Positions 18,458-28,609 of a stretch of 64,000 nucleotides of DNA are shown in pieces. The stretch covers positions 124,001 to 188,000 of the forward strand of contig NZ_WUBS01000006.1 in the NCBI RefSeq assembly GCF_010131535.1. The letters are read 5' to 3'. Origin of the DNA: Acerihabitans arboris. GTDB taxonomy: Bacteria; Pseudomonadota; Gammaproteobacteria; Enterobacterales; Enterobacteriaceae. The position numbers were made by a program, and so were the translations under genes. The notes beneath the pieces were generated by a model. It worked only from the letters and a program-made list of their open reading frames with translations, did not search any database and was not told where the DNA came from. The first letter of the stretch is position 1; each line of letters starts with the position of its first letter.

Positions 18458-20833
18458 ATGTCTCAAGCTGACAATGATTCAGATAGCGTATTATGGTACA
18501 ACCAGCTCGGAATGCATGACGTAGACCGCGTTGGCGGTAAGAATGCTTCCCTGGGCGAAATGATCACGCATTTATCCGCCCTGGGGGTTTCAGTGCCCAA
18601 CGGTTTTGCCACCACGGCCAAAGCCTTTAACGATTTCCTTAATCAAAGCGGCATCAACCAGCGTATCTATGACTTACTGGATCACACCGATATCGACGAT
18701 ATTGGTGAATTGTCCCAGGCCGGCAAGCAAATTCGGCAATGGATCATCGATACGCCGTTCCAACCGGAGCTTGAACGCGCTATCAGCGACGCCTACGACC
18801 AGCTGTCGGCGGATGACGGCGAGGCGTCATTCGCGGTGCGTTCCTCCGCCACCGCCGAGGATATGCCCGACGCCTCGTTTGCCGGCCAGCAGGAAACCTT
18901 CCTTAATGTACAGGGCATCGACGCCGTCATGACGGCCATCAAGCACGTCTATGCCTCGCTGTTCAACGATCGCGCCATTTCCTACCGGGTGCACCAGGGT
19001 TATGACCATCGCGGCGTGGCGTTGTCCGCGGGCGTGCAGCGCATGGTGCGATCGGACCTGGCGGCCGCGGGCGTGATGTTTACCATTGATACCGAGTCCG
19101 GCTTTGACCAGGTGGTCTTTATTACCGCCGCTTACGGCCTGGGCGAAATGGTGGTGCAGGGCGCGGTCAATCCCGATGAATTTTATGTGCATAAACCCAC
19201 GCTGACGGCGGGGAAACCGGCTATCGTCCGGCGCAATATCGGTTCAAAAAAAATTCGCATGGTGTATGCCGACAGCCAGGAACACAGCAAACAGGTGCGC
19301 ATCGAGGATGTGCCGGAACGCGAGCGCCGCCGTTTTGCCCTGACCGATGGGGAAATACAGGATCTGGCCCGCCAGGCGCTGCAAATTGAGCAACATTACC
19401 AACGGCCGATGGATATCGAGTGGGCCAAGGACGGGCACACCGGCCAGCTGTTTATTGTCCAGGCCCGCCCGGAAACCGTGCGCTCGCGCGGCCAGGTGAT
19501 GGAACGCTACCAGCTTAAATCGCGTGGCGAGGTGCTGATTGAGGGCCGGGCAATCGGCCATCGCATCGGCGCCGGGCCGGTCAAGGTGATCCATGATATC
19601 AGCGAAATGGACCGGGTCGAGGCCGGGGACGTGTTGGTGACCGACATGACCGACCCGGATTGGGAACCGATTATGAAAAAGGCCTCGGCCATTGTCACCA
19701 ATCGCGGCGGGCGTACCTGTCATGCGGCGATTATCGCCCGTGAACTGGGCATTCCGGCGGTGGTGGGCTGCGGCGATGCCACCGAACGCCTGGCCGAGGG
19801 CCTGGAAGTCACGGTGTCCTGCGCGGAAGGCGATACCGGTTATGTCTACCAGGAGCTGCTGGATTTTGCCGTTAACAGCTCTACCATCGACAAGATGCCT
19901 GTGTTGCCGCTGAAGATCATGATGAACGTCGGCAATCCCGACCGGGCGTTTGATTTTGCCGGTCTGCCCAACGACGGCGTGGGCCTGGCGCGACTGGAAT
20001 TTATCATCAACCGTATGATTGGCGTCCATCCCCGGGCCTTGCTTGAGTTTGACGATCAGACGCCTAAGCTGAAACAGGAAATCAACGATCTGATCCAGGG
20101 CTATGACAGCCCGAAAGAGTACTATATTGCCCGCCTTACCGAAGGGGTCTCGACGCTTGCCGCCGCGTTCTGGCCAAAACGGGTCATCGTGCGCCTGTCC
20201 GATTTCAAGTCGAACGAGTACGCCAACCTGGTGGGGGGCGAGCGCTACGAGCCGGACGAGGAAAACCCGATGCTGGGTTTTCGCGGCGCGGGCCGTTATG
20301 TTTCCGAGAACTTCAAAGCCTGTTTTGCCTTGGAGTGCGACGCCATTAAACGGGTGCGTAACGATATGGGCCTGACCAATGTCGAAATCATGGTGCCGTT
20401 TGTGCGCACCGTGGCGCAGGGCAAGGCGGTGGTGGATGAGCTGGCGCGCCAGGGGCTTAAGCGCGGCGAGCAGGGGCTGAAGATCATCATGATGTGCGAA
20501 ATCCCGTCCAACGCCCTGCTGGCGGATCAATTTTTAGCGCATTTTGACGGTTTTTCCATCGGCTCGAACGATATGACCCAGCTGGCGCTGGGCCTGGACC
20601 GCGACTCGGGGCTGGTATCCGAATTGTTTGACGAACGCGACGAGGCGGTGAAAGCGCTGCTGTCGATGGCCATCAAGGCGGCCAAGCAGCAGGGTAAATA
20701 CGTCGGCATATGCGGCCAGGGACCATCGGATCATGAGGATTTCGCCGCCTGGCTGATGGAGCAGGGCATCGACAGCTTGTCGCTTAATCCGGATACCGTG
20801 GTGAAAACCTGGCTGAGCCTGGCTGAGCTTTGA
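18458..20833 (+). CDS. ppsA: phosphoenolpyruvate synthase
   Basis: Converts pyruvate and ATP to phosphoenolpyruvate, AMP and phosphate, needed for gluconeogenesis from three-carbon substrates. The protein has 791 residues from the ATG at 18458 (E. coli 792); an earlier ATG at 18449 overlaps the ribosome site AAAGGA. It contains the ATP-grasp nucleotide-binding domain ([33 protein letters not shown]), the swivelling domain with phospho-His422 in [15 protein letters not shown], where the nearby Thr420 is the PpsR target, and the PEP/pyruvate barrel with [17 protein letters not shown] and CGQGPSDH. It is followed by a strong terminator. Confidence 0.98.
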   Translation: MSQADNDSDSVLWYNQLGMHDVDRVGGKNASLGEMITHLSALGVSVPNGFATTAKAFNDFLNQSGINQRIYDLLDHTDIDDIGELSQAGKQIRQWIIDTPFQPELERAISDAYDQLSADDGEASFAVRSSATAEDMPDASFAGQQETFLNVQGIDAVMTAIKHVYASLFNDRAISYRVHQGYDHRGVALSAGVQRMVRSDLAAAGVMFTIDTESGFDQVVFITAAYGLGEMVVQGAVNPDEFYVHKPTLTAGKPAIVRRNIGSKKIRMVYADSQEHSKQVRIEDVPERERRRFALTDGEIQDLARQALQIEQHYQRPMDIEWAKDGHTGQLFIVQARPETVRSRGQVMERYQLKSRGEVLIEGRAIGHRIGAGPVKVIHDISEMDRVEAGDVLVTDMTDPDWEPIMKKASAIVTNRGGRTCHAAIIARELGIPAVVGCGDATERLAEGLEVTVSCAEGDTGYVYQELLDFAVNSSTIDKMPVLPLKIMMNVGNPDRAFDFAGLPNDGVGLARLEFIINRMIGVHPRALLEFDDQTPKLKQEINDLIQGYDSPKEYYIARLTEGVSTLAAAFWPKRVIVRLSDFKSNEYANLVGGERYEPDEENPMLGFRGAGRYVSENFKACFALECDAIKRVRNDMGLTNVEIMVPFVRTVAQGKAVVDELARQGLKRGEQGLKIIMMCEIPSNALLADQFLAHFDGFSIGSNDMTQLALGLDRDSGLVSELFDERDEAVKALLSMAIKAAKQQGKYVGICGQGPSDHEDFAAWLMEQGIDSLSLNPDTVVKTWLSLAEL

Positions 20834-20853
20834 ATAGTTGCACGTCGAGAGGT

Positions 20854-20889
20854 AAACAAATAAGCCGGGGCAACCCGGCTTATTTGTTT
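20854..20889. terminator. bidirectional terminator after ppsA
   Basis: Perfect 16-bp inverted repeat (20854-20869 with 20874-20889) with a 4-base loop; AT-rich ends give T-rich tails in both directions. It can end ppsA and also leftward transcripts from rprA. Confidence 0.92.
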
Positions 20890-20956
20890 AGAATGGCAAA
20901 GAAATAGCCGGATAGATATTAATTTGATGATATTCGCGGATGACGGAAAAAAAACG

Positions 20957-21058
20957 AAAAAAAAGCCCATCCTATGAGACGGGCAAAGACTACACACAGC
21001 AATTCGTTTAACTCAGGGGAAACCTTGATTTAAAAATCAGTAAGTTGAGTTAATTGAT
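20957..21058 (-). ncRNA. rprA: small regulatory RNA RprA
   Basis: An Hfq-binding small RNA that in E. coli opens the rpoS leader hairpin and so raises sigma S. Read on the minus strand, the core TCCCCTGAGT and the block GAATTGCTGTGTGTAGTC, followed by the terminator stem GCCC..GGGC and eight T (20957-20964), are the conserved RprA sequence; the 5' hairpin (CTGATTTTTAAATCA) has the same shape as in E. coli but a different sequence. The 5' end near 21058 is estimated from a TATGAT -10 box at 21065-21070. It lies downstream of ydiK on the same strand, as in E. coli. An RcsB-type box lies just upstream of the promoter. Confidence 0.92.
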
Positions 21059-21064
21059 GGTGTA

Positions 21065-21107
21065 ATCATATTAATTACGCGCCGGAGAGTCATTAAGAAT
21101 CCTCCGA
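21065..21107 (-). promoter_or_regulatory. rprA promoter with RcsB box
   Basis: The -10 element TATGAT (minus strand, 21070-21065) has no good -35, as expected for a sigma S or activator-dependent promoter. TAAGAATCCTCCGA at 21094-21107 (plus strand) matches the RcsB consensus TAAGAATATTCCTA at 11 of 14 positions and is centred about 42 bases upstream of the estimated start, the position from which RcsB activates rprA in E. coli. This predicts control by the Rcs envelope-stress phosphorelay. Confidence 0.75.
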
Positions 21108-21214
21108 ATAAGTAAACAAAAGGTTAATAAAACTGACGGCTAATACCGGTGACATATTAATACCCAGATGAGTATTACCCCATCTGGCAACGTTATATAC
21201 CTAACCATTAAGGC

Positions 21215-22321
21215 CTACAGTTCAGACAGGTCGCTCAGGTGTTTTTCCGGATCGTGCATTTCGCTTGGCGAAGGCGCCTCATGGACCCAGGCAAAGATCA
21301 GCCGGTAGGATACCGCCAGCACCACCGGACCGATAAACAGGCCGATCATGCCGAACGCCAGCAATCCGCCGATGACGCCGCACAATACCAGAAGTATCGG
21401 CAAATCCGCGCCCATGCGAATAAAAATCGGCCGCAGGATATTGTCGAGCGTGCCGACCACGCAGCTCCATATCAGCAGCACCGTGCCCCAGGTGGTATCG
21501 CCGCTCCAGTAAAGCCAGATCATGGCAGGGATCAGGATGGGCAGCGGGCCCAATTGGGCAATGCACATGATAAACATGACGATGGTGAGGATGGTGGCCA
21601 GGGGGATGCCGGACACCGCCAGGCCGATGCCGCCCAATACCGCCTGCACGATGGCGGTCAACACCACGCCCAGCGCCACCGCCCGAATGGCCTGCGCGGC
21701 CAGCAGGACCGACGCGTCGCCGCGTTCGGCGCCCAGGCGAATGGCGAAATGGCGCACCGCCAGGGCCACGCGCTCGCCGCGGATATACAGCAGCACGCTA
21801 AACAGGATCATCAGGCCGCAATGGATCAGGAAACTGCCCACCTGCGCCACCTGCGATAACAGCCAGGTGGCCGACTGGCCGATATAAGGCTGTATTTTAG
21901 TCACCAGCGGGCCGCCGCCGCCGGAAATCATGGTTTGCCAGCCGGAATAGAGCTTATGGCCGACCAACGGCACGTCGCGCAGCCAATGCAACGTCGGCAG
22001 GGTCAGCCGGTTCGGCTGGGTCGCCCAGGCCACCAGCGGCGCGCTGTTGTCAATGACGCTGCTGATAAGGATGGATACCGGCAACACAAACAGCAGCACC
22101 AGCAACAGGGTCATGACGACCACTGCCAGCGACCGCCGACCCCAGAGTAAGCCTTGTATTTTAATCAATAACGGCCAGGTGGCTATCACCACCATGCTGG
22201 CCCAGGCAAACCCCAGGATAAAAGGTTGTACCACCCAAAAACACGCCAGGGTCATCAGCGCGATAAAGGTAACGCTAAACAGCATCCTTGGCAGATCAAG
22301 CAGTTGACGCGGGTAATCCAT
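21215..22321 (-). CDS. ydiK: AI-2E family inner-membrane transporter YdiK
   Basis: Multi-pass inner-membrane protein of the AI-2E/PerM transporter superfamily with no proven substrate. The protein has 368 residues. Hydrophobic segments fall at about residues 12-35, 36-50, 60-85, 155-180 and five more between 205 and 345, with a longer polar stretch between residues 85 and 150. LGPLPILIPAMIWLYWSGDTTWG and RMGADLPILLVLCGVIGG are highly typical of YdiK. It is divergent from ydiJ and followed by rprA on the same strand. Confidence 0.93.
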   Translation of the reverse strand: MDYPRQLLDLPRMLFSVTFIALMTLACFWVVQPFILGFAWASMVVIATWPLLIKIQGLLWGRRSLAVVVMTLLLVLLFVLPVSILISSVIDNSAPLVAWATQPNRLTLPTLHWLRDVPLVGHKLYSGWQTMISGGGGPLVTKIQPYIGQSATWLLSQVAQVGSFLIHCGLMILFSVLLYIRGERVALAVRHFAIRLGAERGDASVLLAAQAIRAVALGVVLTAIVQAVLGGIGLAVSGIPLATILTIVMFIMCIAQLGPLPILIPAMIWLYWSGDTTWGTVLLIWSCVVGTLDNILRPIFIRMGADLPILLVLCGVIGGLLAFGMIGLFIGPVVLAVSYRLIFAWVHEAPSPSEMHDPEKHLSDLSEL

Positions 22322-22632
22322 GAAAAAGTTTTCACCTCAATAAGCGGGCTGGTCAATACGGTATGACAGCGATCGGAGAAACGGGATCCGTTCATCAGCA
22401 ACCAGCTTAATGATGCGTTATTTCACCGTTTTTTGACAGGCCGTAACTAAATATTTAACGCTTTATCACCGCAAACCGGCATTTATGGCGGCGGCGGGAA
22501 ATCATGCCAACGGAAGTTTTTTCGCCGGCAACGGCGCGCGCTAAAAAAAAATATGATAAAACAATCGGGACGCCCCCTCAAAAGAACCATTATGCCGACC
22601 CCATTCACATTTAAAAAGCAGGCTCACAGTCA
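22322..22632. other. divergent ydiK/ydiJ promoter region
   Basis: 311 bases without a gene. A TTGACA at 22433-22438 could be a -35 for ydiJ, but the hexamer 17 bases later (TAACGC) is a poor -10. An A-rich stretch precedes the ydiJ start. No clear ydiK promoter was recognised. Confidence 0.4.
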
Positions 22633-25600
22633 ATGATCCCACAGATCTCCCAGGCGCCGGGACTTGCCCAACCGACGATCGATTTTATCAACGCGCTGCA
22701 GCTCAACGGCTTTACCGGCGACAGCGCCACGACCTACGCGGACCGCCTCACCATGGCGACCGATAACAGCATTTACCAGTTGTTGCCCGATGCGGTGTTG
22801 TTCCCGCGCTCCACCGACGATGTGCTGATCATCAGCCGCCTGGCGCAGGACCCGCGCTTTGCCGCGCTGACCTTTACCCCGCGCGGCGGCGGCACCGGGA
22901 CCAACGGCCAGGCGCTGAATACTGGCATCGTGGTGGATATGTCGCGCTACATGAACCATATCCTCGAGGTTAATCCCGAGCAGGGGTGGGTCAGGGTTGA
23001 AGCCGGCGTCATCAAGGATCAGCTCAATCAGTATCTCCGTCCGCTGGGCTACTTTTTTGCCCCTGAGCTGTCCACCAGCAACCGCGCCACCCTGGGCGGC
23101 ATGATCAATACCGACGCATCGGGCCAGGGTTCGCTGGTCTATGGCAAAACCTCCGATCATGTCCTGGGCATCAGGGCGGTGCTGATGGGCGGAGAACTGC
23201 TCGATACCCGCGCCATGCCCACCGCCGAGGCGGAAAGGCTTGCCGAAGAAGACGGCGCGGCGGGGCGGATCTATCGTACGGTGCTTGGGCGTTGCCGCGA
23301 GCAGCGCCAGCTTATCCTGGAAAAGTTCCCTAAACTGAATCGCTTCCTCACCGGTTATGATTTGCGCCATGTGTTTAGCGACGACCTGCAAACCTTTGAC
23401 CTGACGCGCATCCTTACCGGTTCCGAGGGGACGCTGGCGTTCATCACCGAGGCGCGGCTGGATATTACCCCTTTGCCGCAGGTCCGCCGGCTGGTAAACG
23501 TAAAATATGACTCGTTTAACTCCGCGTTGCGCAACGCGCCGTTTATGCTGCGGGCCCATGCGTTGTCGGTGGAGACGGTGGACTCGACGGTATTGAACCT
23601 GGCGCGGGAGGATATCGTTTGGCATTCGGTGCGCGACCAGATCCAGGATGTGCCCGGACGGGAGATGCTCGGTCTGAATATCGTCGAATTCGCCGGCGAC
23701 GACCAGTCGCTAATCGACGCAAGGCTGTCCTCGCTGTGCCGGGGCCTGGACACGTTGATGCGCGAAGGGCGGGACGGCGTCATCGGTTATCAAATCTGCG
23801 AGCGGCTGGCCGATATCGAACGTATCTATGCCATGCGCAAAAAAGCGGTGGGCCTGCTTGGCAACAGCAAGGGCGCGGCCAAGCCGATTCCCTTCGCCGA
23901 GGATACCTGCGTCCCGCCGGAACATCTGGCCGACTATATCGTTGAGTTCCGCCAGTTGCTTGACGGGCATCACCTCAGCTACGGCATGTTCGGCCATGTG
24001 GACGCCGGCGTGCTGCACGTGCGCCCGGCGCTGGATATGTGCGATCCGGCCCAGGAAGTGTTAATGAAACAATTGTCGGACAGCATCGTGCAGCTTACGG
24101 CAAAATATGGCGGCCTGCTGTGGGGCGAGCACGGCAAGGGCTTCCGCGCCCAGTACAGTCCGGACTTTTTCGGCGCCGCGCTTTACCATGAGCTGCGGCG
24201 GATTAAATCGGCCTTCGACCCCGGCAACCGGCTCAATCCCGGCAAGATTTGCGCGCCGGTGGATAGCGATGCGCCAATGAAACAAATCGACGCGATCAAG
24301 CGCGGCACCTACGATCGGCAAATACCGGTGGCGGTGCGCGGATCCTTTCGCGGCGCCCTGGAGTGTAACGGCAACGGCCTGTGCTTTAATTTTGACGCGC
24401 GCAGCCCCATGTGTCCGTCGATGAAAATCACCGGCGATCGCATCCATTCGCCGAAGGGCCGCGCCACTCTGGTGCGGGAGTGGCTGCGCCTGCTGGCCGG
24501 GCAGGGGGTCGATCCGTTATTGCTGGAAAAAAACCTGCCCACCGGCATCGCCACCCTGCGCGATTTGGCCGCCCGTGCGCGCAACAGCCGGCGGGCGAGA
24601 CGGGGCGAGTATGATTTTTCCCATGAGGTCAAAGCGGCGATGGCCGGTTGCCTGGCCTGTAAAGCCTGCTCGACCCAATGTCCGATAAAAATAGACGTGC
24701 CGGGCTTCCGTTCCCGTTTCCTCCAGCTCTATCACAGCCGTTATCTCCGGCCGGCGCGCGACCACTTGGTGGCGGGCGTCGAGGGCTACGCGCCGCTGAT
24801 GGCGCGCGCGCCGCGGGTGTTTAACTTTTTCCTGCGGCAGCCGTGGCTGCGGGAGCTGAGCCGCGCGCATATCGGCATGGTGGATTTGCCGCTGCTTTCG
24901 GCGCCATCCCTGCGCGCCCGTCTTAGCGGGCATCGCGCGGCCGGCATCACCCTGGAGCAGCTTGAGGCGATGACGCCCGCGCAGCGCCAGGGACATGTGT
25001 TGATTGTGCAGGATCCCTTTACCAGTTATTACGACGCCGCGGTGGTGGCGGATTTTGTCCGGCTGGTGGAAAAGCTGGGCTGCACGCCGGTCATGCTGCC
25101 GTTTTCTCCCAACGGCAAAGCACAGCATATCAAGGGCTTTTTGCAGCGTTTTGCTAAAACCGCCGCTAAAACCGCCGATTTCCTTAACCGCACCGCGCGC
25201 CTGGGGCTGCCGATGGTGGGCGTAGATCCGGCGCTGGTGCTCTGCTACCGGGATGAATATCGTGAAATCCTCGGCGATCGGCGCGGTGATTTCCAGGTAT
25301 TGCTGGTGCATGAATGGCTGCTGGCGCTGCGGCCGGCGACCCCATACCAGACGAAAGTGACAACGTCACAACAACCTGCGGCCGTTGGCCCCGCCGGGGG
25401 TAATAATAGCGACGCCCGTGGCGCAACGGCGGGCGCGGCGAGCAGCAACAGCGGCGCGGCGGTGGGCGCGGATCTCGCGCGCACGCCGGCGCGCGAGCCC
25501 GATCGGGGATGGTATCTATTCGGACACTGTACTGAATCCACCGAGCTGCCGGCCAGCGGGCAGCAGTGGGCGTCGATTTTTGCCCGTTTCGGCGCCAGCC

Positions 25601-25827
25601 TTGAGACCGTCAGCGTCGGCTGCTGCGGCATGGCCGGCACCTACGGTCATGAAAGCGCCAATGTCGAGAATTCCCTGGGTATCTACGCGTTGTCATGGCA
25701 ACAGGCCCTGCGGCGCCTGCCGCGCGCCCGCTGCCTGGCCACCGGCTATTCATGCCGCAGCCAGGTCAAACGTATCGAAGGAGAAGGCATCCGCCATCCC
25801 TTGCAGGCATTGCTGGAGATTATTTAA
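22633..25827 (+). CDS. ydiJ: FAD-linked oxidase / Fe-S protein YdiJ
   Basis: Large flavoprotein of the D-lactate/D-2-hydroxyacid dehydrogenase class, which oxidises a D-2-hydroxyacid (D-2-hydroxyglutarate has been proposed) and passes electrons on through Fe-S and CCG domains. The protein has 1064 residues. The FAD-binding domain has [12 protein letters not shown] near residue 80 and [11 protein letters not shown]; the C-terminal oxidase lobe has [15 protein letters not shown] and [12 protein letters not shown] ferredoxin motif follows, [11 protein letters not shown] (Cys673, 676, 679, 683), and a CCG domain, GHCTESTEL and [13 protein letters not shown]. An unusual Ala/Gly/Ser/Thr-rich insert of about 45 residues (about 906-955) separates the last two parts. 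menI overlaps the stop by one base. Confidence 0.94.
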   Translation: MIPQISQAPGLAQPTIDFINALQLNGFTGDSATTYADRLTMATDNSIYQLLPDAVLFPRSTDDVLIISRLAQDPRFAALTFTPRGGGTGTNGQALNTGIVVDMSRYMNHILEVNPEQGWVRVEAGVIKDQLNQYLRPLGYFFAPELSTSNRATLGGMINTDASGQGSLVYGKTSDHVLGIRAVLMGGELLDTRAMPTAEAERLAEEDGAAGRIYRTVLGRCREQRQLILEKFPKLNRFLTGYDLRHVFSDDLQTFDLTRILTGSEGTLAFITEARLDITPLPQVRRLVNVKYDSFNSALRNAPFMLRAHALSVETVDSTVLNLAREDIVWHSVRDQIQDVPGREMLGLNIVEFAGDDQSLIDARLSSLCRGLDTLMREGRDGVIGYQICERLADIERIYAMRKKAVGLLGNSKGAAKPIPFAEDTCVPPEHLADYIVEFRQLLDGHHLSYGMFGHVDAGVLHVRPALDMCDPAQEVLMKQLSDSIVQLTAKYGGLLWGEHGKGFRAQYSPDFFGAALYHELRRIKSAFDPGNRLNPGKICAPVDSDAPMKQIDAIKRGTYDRQIPVAVRGSFRGALECNGNGLCFNFDARSPMCPSMKITGDRIHSPKGRATLVREWLRLLAGQGVDPLLLEKNLPTGIATLRDLAARARNSRRARRGEYDFSHEVKAAMAGCLACKACSTQCPIKIDVPGFRSRFLQLYHSRYLRPARDHLVAGVEGYAPLMARAPRVFNFFLRQPWLRELSRAHIGMVDLPLLSAPSLRARLSGHRAAGITLEQLEAMTPAQRQGHVLIVQDPFTSYYDAAVVADFVRLVEKLGCTPVMLPFSPNGKAQHIKGFLQRFAKTAAKTADFLNRTARLGLPMVGVDPALVLCYRDEYREILGDRRGDFQVLLVHEWLLALRPATPYQTKVTTSQQPAAVGPAGGNNSDARGATAGAASSNSGAAVGADLARTPAREPDRGWYLFGHCTESTELPASGQQWASIFARFGASLETVSVGCCGMAGTYGHESANVENSLGIYALSWQQALRRLPRARCLATGYSCRSQVKRIEGEGIRHPLQALLEII

Positions 25828-26249
25828 TGATATGGAACCGCCCGACGTCATTAGACGCCCTTAACCGACAAAGCGAAGGCACCCTGGCCGCCCACCTGGG
25901 CATGGTCTATACCCGCATAGGCGACGACGAACTGGAGGCGGTGATGCCGGTGGATGAACGTACCCGCCAGCCGTTCGGCCTGCTGCACGGCGGCGCGTCG
26001 GTGGCATTGGCCGAAACCCTCGGGTCGGTGGCCGGCTACCTGTGCACTAAAAATGAGGAAATGGTGGTCGGCCTGGACATCAACGCCAACCATCTTCGAC
26101 CGGTCACCGACGGCGAAGTGCGGGCCGTTTGCCGGTCGATCCATCTGGGTAACACGCACCAGGTGTGGGATATCCGCATTTATGACGGGCGCGGCAAGAT
26201 CAGCTGCATTTGCCGCCTGACCACGGTGGTGCTCAGGCCGGCGGCGTAA
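25827..26249 (+). CDS. menI: 1,4-dihydroxy-2-naphthoyl-CoA hydrolase MenI
   Basis: Hotdog-fold thioesterase that releases 1,4-dihydroxy-2-naphthoate from its CoA ester in menaquinone synthesis. The protein has 140 residues. The catalytic region [23 protein letters not shown] and the C-terminal [12 protein letters not shown] match the YdiI/PaaI family. The start at ATG 25827 shares a base with the ydiJ stop (TAATG), which indicates translational coupling; an in-frame earlier start inside ydiJ is not needed. Confidence 0.95.
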   Translation: MIWNRPTSLDALNRQSEGTLAAHLGMVYTRIGDDELEAVMPVDERTRQPFGLLHGGASVALAETLGSVAGYLCTKNEEMVVGLDINANHLRPVTDGEVRAVCRSIHLGNTHQVWDIRIYDGRGKISCICRLTTVVLRPAA

Positions 26250-26252
26250 CCA

Positions 26253-27458
26253 TCACTCCGTCTGCCGCGGCGTAAAGCGCGATTTCAGGCGCAGCATCAG
26301 CAGCGCCGCCAGGGCGGCCATCGCCGCCGCGCACAAATAGATACTCGACATGCCCAGATGGGACATTACCAGTCCCGCCGCCGGTCCGGCCAGGCTAAGG
26401 CCCAGGTCCAGAAAGGCCGAAAAGGTGCCGAGCGCGGTGCCCTGGTTTTGCGGCGCGACCTGTTTAACCGCCTCCACTCCCAGCGCCGGGAAGACCAGCG
26501 AAAAACCGGCCCCGGTCAGCAAGGCACCCAGGCCCGCCACTACCGGATTGGGCGCCGCCCAGATTAACAGCAACCCCAGGGTTTCACCGATAAACGACAG
26601 CAGTGAAACGTTCAACCCGCCGTATTTATGGATGGAATTGCCCAGCACCAGGCGCACCCCGACAAAGGCGCTGCTCATCAGGGTCAGCGCGAAGGCGGCG
26701 CCGCCCCAGGCATGTTCGGCGTAATACAGGGTGATAAAACTGACAATTACGCCGAATCCGATGGTGCCTAATCCCAGGCCCAGCCCATACAGCCAGATTT
26801 TGCCGACCACGATGCTGAAGGCAATGCGTTTGCCGGGGGTAATCGATATCGGGGTTTTGCGCAGCGCCAGCAGCCAGGCGAGCAGGGCGGCAACCAGGAT
26901 AAACGCGCCGATGGCGCCGAAGCCGCCAACGTCGTTTAACCACACTCCCAGCGGCGCGCCGATGGCGATGGCGCCGTAGGTGGCCACGCCGTTCCAGGAA
27001 ATGACGCGTGCGGTATGCCGTTGGCCCACGCTTGCCATGCCCCAAAGTATCGAGCCGGTACTGGCGAAACTCTCACCCACCCCAAGGACCAGTCGTCCGG
27101 CGAACAGCAACCCGAGACTGGCCCACGGCAGGCCCGCCGTCCCTTTGGCCAGCAGGCAAAATAACCCGCTCAGGCTGCAACAGGCCAGCCCTATCAGCAC
27201 CACTTTTTTCGGTCCCAGCAGGTCGGCGTAACGTCCGGCATGGGGACGGCTGAGCAAGGTTGCCGCATATTGTATGCTGATGGCAAAACCGGCGATTACC
27301 TGGTTGTAACCCAGGGTATTGTGGGTAAATCCCGGGATTATCGCCAACGGGATGCCGATGGTCAGGTAGCAGATAAAGGTAAAAAAAACGATGGGGAAGA
27401 TCCGGCGGTTTAACTGAGGCGTGTTCAGCACCGGTGGGGAAACGGCTGGCAAGGGCAT
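26253..27458 (-). CDS. MFS transporter, YhhS/YfcJ type
   Basis: Major facilitator superfamily exporter with about 12 membrane segments in 401 residues. The inter-helix 2-3 motif is LLSRPHAGRYADLLGPKK, typical of the YhhS/YfcJ group, and GAGFSLVFPALGVEAVKQVAPQNQG is also conserved there. The substrate is unknown; relatives have been linked to arabinose or drug efflux. It is convergent with menI, only 3 bases between stops, and is not at this place in E. coli, so it was probably moved here. YhhS and YfcJ could not be told apart by eye. Confidence 0.88.
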   Translation of the reverse strand: MPLPAVSPPVLNTPQLNRRIFPIVFFTFICYLTIGIPLAIIPGFTHNTLGYNQVIAGFAISIQYAATLLSRPHAGRYADLLGPKKVVLIGLACCSLSGLFCLLAKGTAGLPWASLGLLFAGRLVLGVGESFASTGSILWGMASVGQRHTARVISWNGVATYGAIAIGAPLGVWLNDVGGFGAIGAFILVAALLAWLLALRKTPISITPGKRIAFSIVVGKIWLYGLGLGLGTIGFGVIVSFITLYYAEHAWGGAAFALTLMSSAFVGVRLVLGNSIHKYGGLNVSLLSFIGETLGLLLIWAAPNPVVAGLGALLTGAGFSLVFPALGVEAVKQVAPQNQGTALGTFSAFLDLGLSLAGPAAGLVMSHLGMSSIYLCAAAMAALAALLMLRLKSRFTPRQTE

Positions 27459-27795
27459 AAGGACAGGTTATCCGGGCAGAGAGGGAAGCGTTAGCATACC
27501 GTCCGTGTGGCCGGACGGCGCGATAAAAAATGCAAAAAATCGTGACTTCCGGCTGATGCGGCCGCCAGCGCGGCAATTAGCGCCCGCGGTTTTGCCAGTA
27601 ACTGTGATATAATTGTATAATAAATGTGAACGAACCGCTGCTGGCCATGTGTGACCAACCGCACATATTGCTTGTGCAGCCACCCGATGGCGGGGGTAAG
27701 GTAAATGGATGCGCATACCGACGCCGGCCGGGATTTATCCGGCGCACAAAAAGTATTAACATGAATATTTATGCGTAATTAATGCTAATTAAAAT

Positions 27796-27814
27796 AGGGA
27801 TGGTAATCATTATC
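27796..27814 (+). promoter_or_regulatory. Fur-like box
   Basis: AGGGATGGTAATCATTATC matches the 19-bp Fur consensus (GATAATGATAATCATTATC) at 14 of 19 positions, with the right half perfect. It lies about 410 bases before sufA, the nearest iron-related gene; that is far for direct repression, so a longer leader or an upstream promoter would be required. Confidence 0.5.
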
Positions 27815-28154
27815 AATTAGCGCGGCGCTGATTTGTGCTAATAGCCGGGTGATTGACGGCCGGGGCTTATTAAAAAACGGGTAGCAAATGCGTGGTCACG
27901 CCATGCTAATGTTATTTTTGATTAAACCTTCCATAAAAATAGTTTTTTTCGATGATTATTTTTATATTCGCCGGCGTAAAAGTTCTGGTATTTTTAATAG
28001 GGTTATGTTGATAAAAATATCTTTCATATCAGTATATTATAAAAAAAACACGTGGGCGGGGCAGCGAAGCGGCATCTAATATAGCGGCTATAATTAACCA
28101 TAGAGCCGTTTTGAACGCTACTTTTACCTATTCCCCTGCAAAGTGCAAGGTTGC

Positions 28155-28173
28155 AGTGATAATTCATATCACT
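28155..28173 (+). promoter_or_regulatory. inverted repeat in the sufA promoter region
   Basis: AGTGATA, five bases, TATCACT: a perfect 7-bp dyad 52 bases before the sufA ATG. It is well placed as an operator for a dimeric regulator; Fur and IscR both control suf in E. coli, but the sequence fits neither consensus closely. A TTGCAG / TAACAT pair spaced 16 bases overlaps it. Confidence 0.45.
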
Positions 28174-28224
28174 AACATAGAGAGATTGCTGTTTATCGGC
28201 TTGAAACATTGAGAGGTAAGTTTT

Positions 28225-28596
28225 ATGCAAATGGACACTGTTGCAACGTTTTCATTGGAAGAAAACATCTGGCAAGGGCTGACCCTGAGCGAGGCCGCCG
28301 CCAGGCAAATCCGTCATCTGATGGAGAACAATTCCGCTATGCGGGGACTACGGCTCGGCGTCAAGCAGTCCGGCTGCGCCGGTTTCGGTTACGTGATGGA
28401 CGTGGCGGCCGAAGCGGGTGAAAACGAGCTGGTCTATGAACGTGACGGCGCGCGTCTTTTTGTCCCGCTGAAAGCCATGCCTTTTATCGACGGCACCGAG
28501 GTGGATTTCGTGCAGGAAGGCCTGAATCACGTATTTAAATTCAACAATCCCAAAGCTCAGCATGCCTGCGGGTGTGGCGAAAGTTTTGGTCTTTGA
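28225..28596 (+). CDS. sufA: A-type Fe-S carrier SufA
   Basis: Receives Fe-S clusters from the SufBCD scaffold and hands them to apoproteins. The protein has 123 residues. The three cluster-binding cysteines are in KQSGCAGFGY and the C-terminal CGCGESFGL, and FVPLKAMPFIDGTEVDF is typical. AGAGGTAAG lies before the ATG. First gene of sufABCDSE, the SUF operon used under oxidative stress and iron limitation. Confidence 0.97.
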   Translation: MQMDTVATFSLEENIWQGLTLSEAAARQIRHLMENNSAMRGLRLGVKQSGCAGFGYVMDVAAEAGENELVYERDGARLFVPLKAMPFIDGTEVDFVQEGLNHVFKFNNPKAQHACGCGESFGL

Positions 28597-28609
28597 GCGA
28601 TGAACCATT

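Larger units (their letters stand above)
27459..28224. other. long intergenic region upstream of sufA
   Basis: 766 bases without a convincing gene; the right-hand 450 are AT-rich. It holds a Fur-like box (27796-27814), an inverted repeat close to sufA (28155-28173), and AT-rich promoter-like stretches (TATAATTGTATAATAAATG around 27606) that may serve the MFS gene. A 63-codon frame at 27888-28079 has no ribosome site or recognisable features. The length suggests either a long suf control region or a lost gene. Confidence 0.5.

Noticed and set aside
19244..20530. 428-codon frame opposite ppsA
   Set aside because: Antisense shadow of a well-conserved enzyme.
27888..28079. 63-codon frame upstream of sufA
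   Set aside because: No ribosome site, composition reflects AT-rich DNA, no family.
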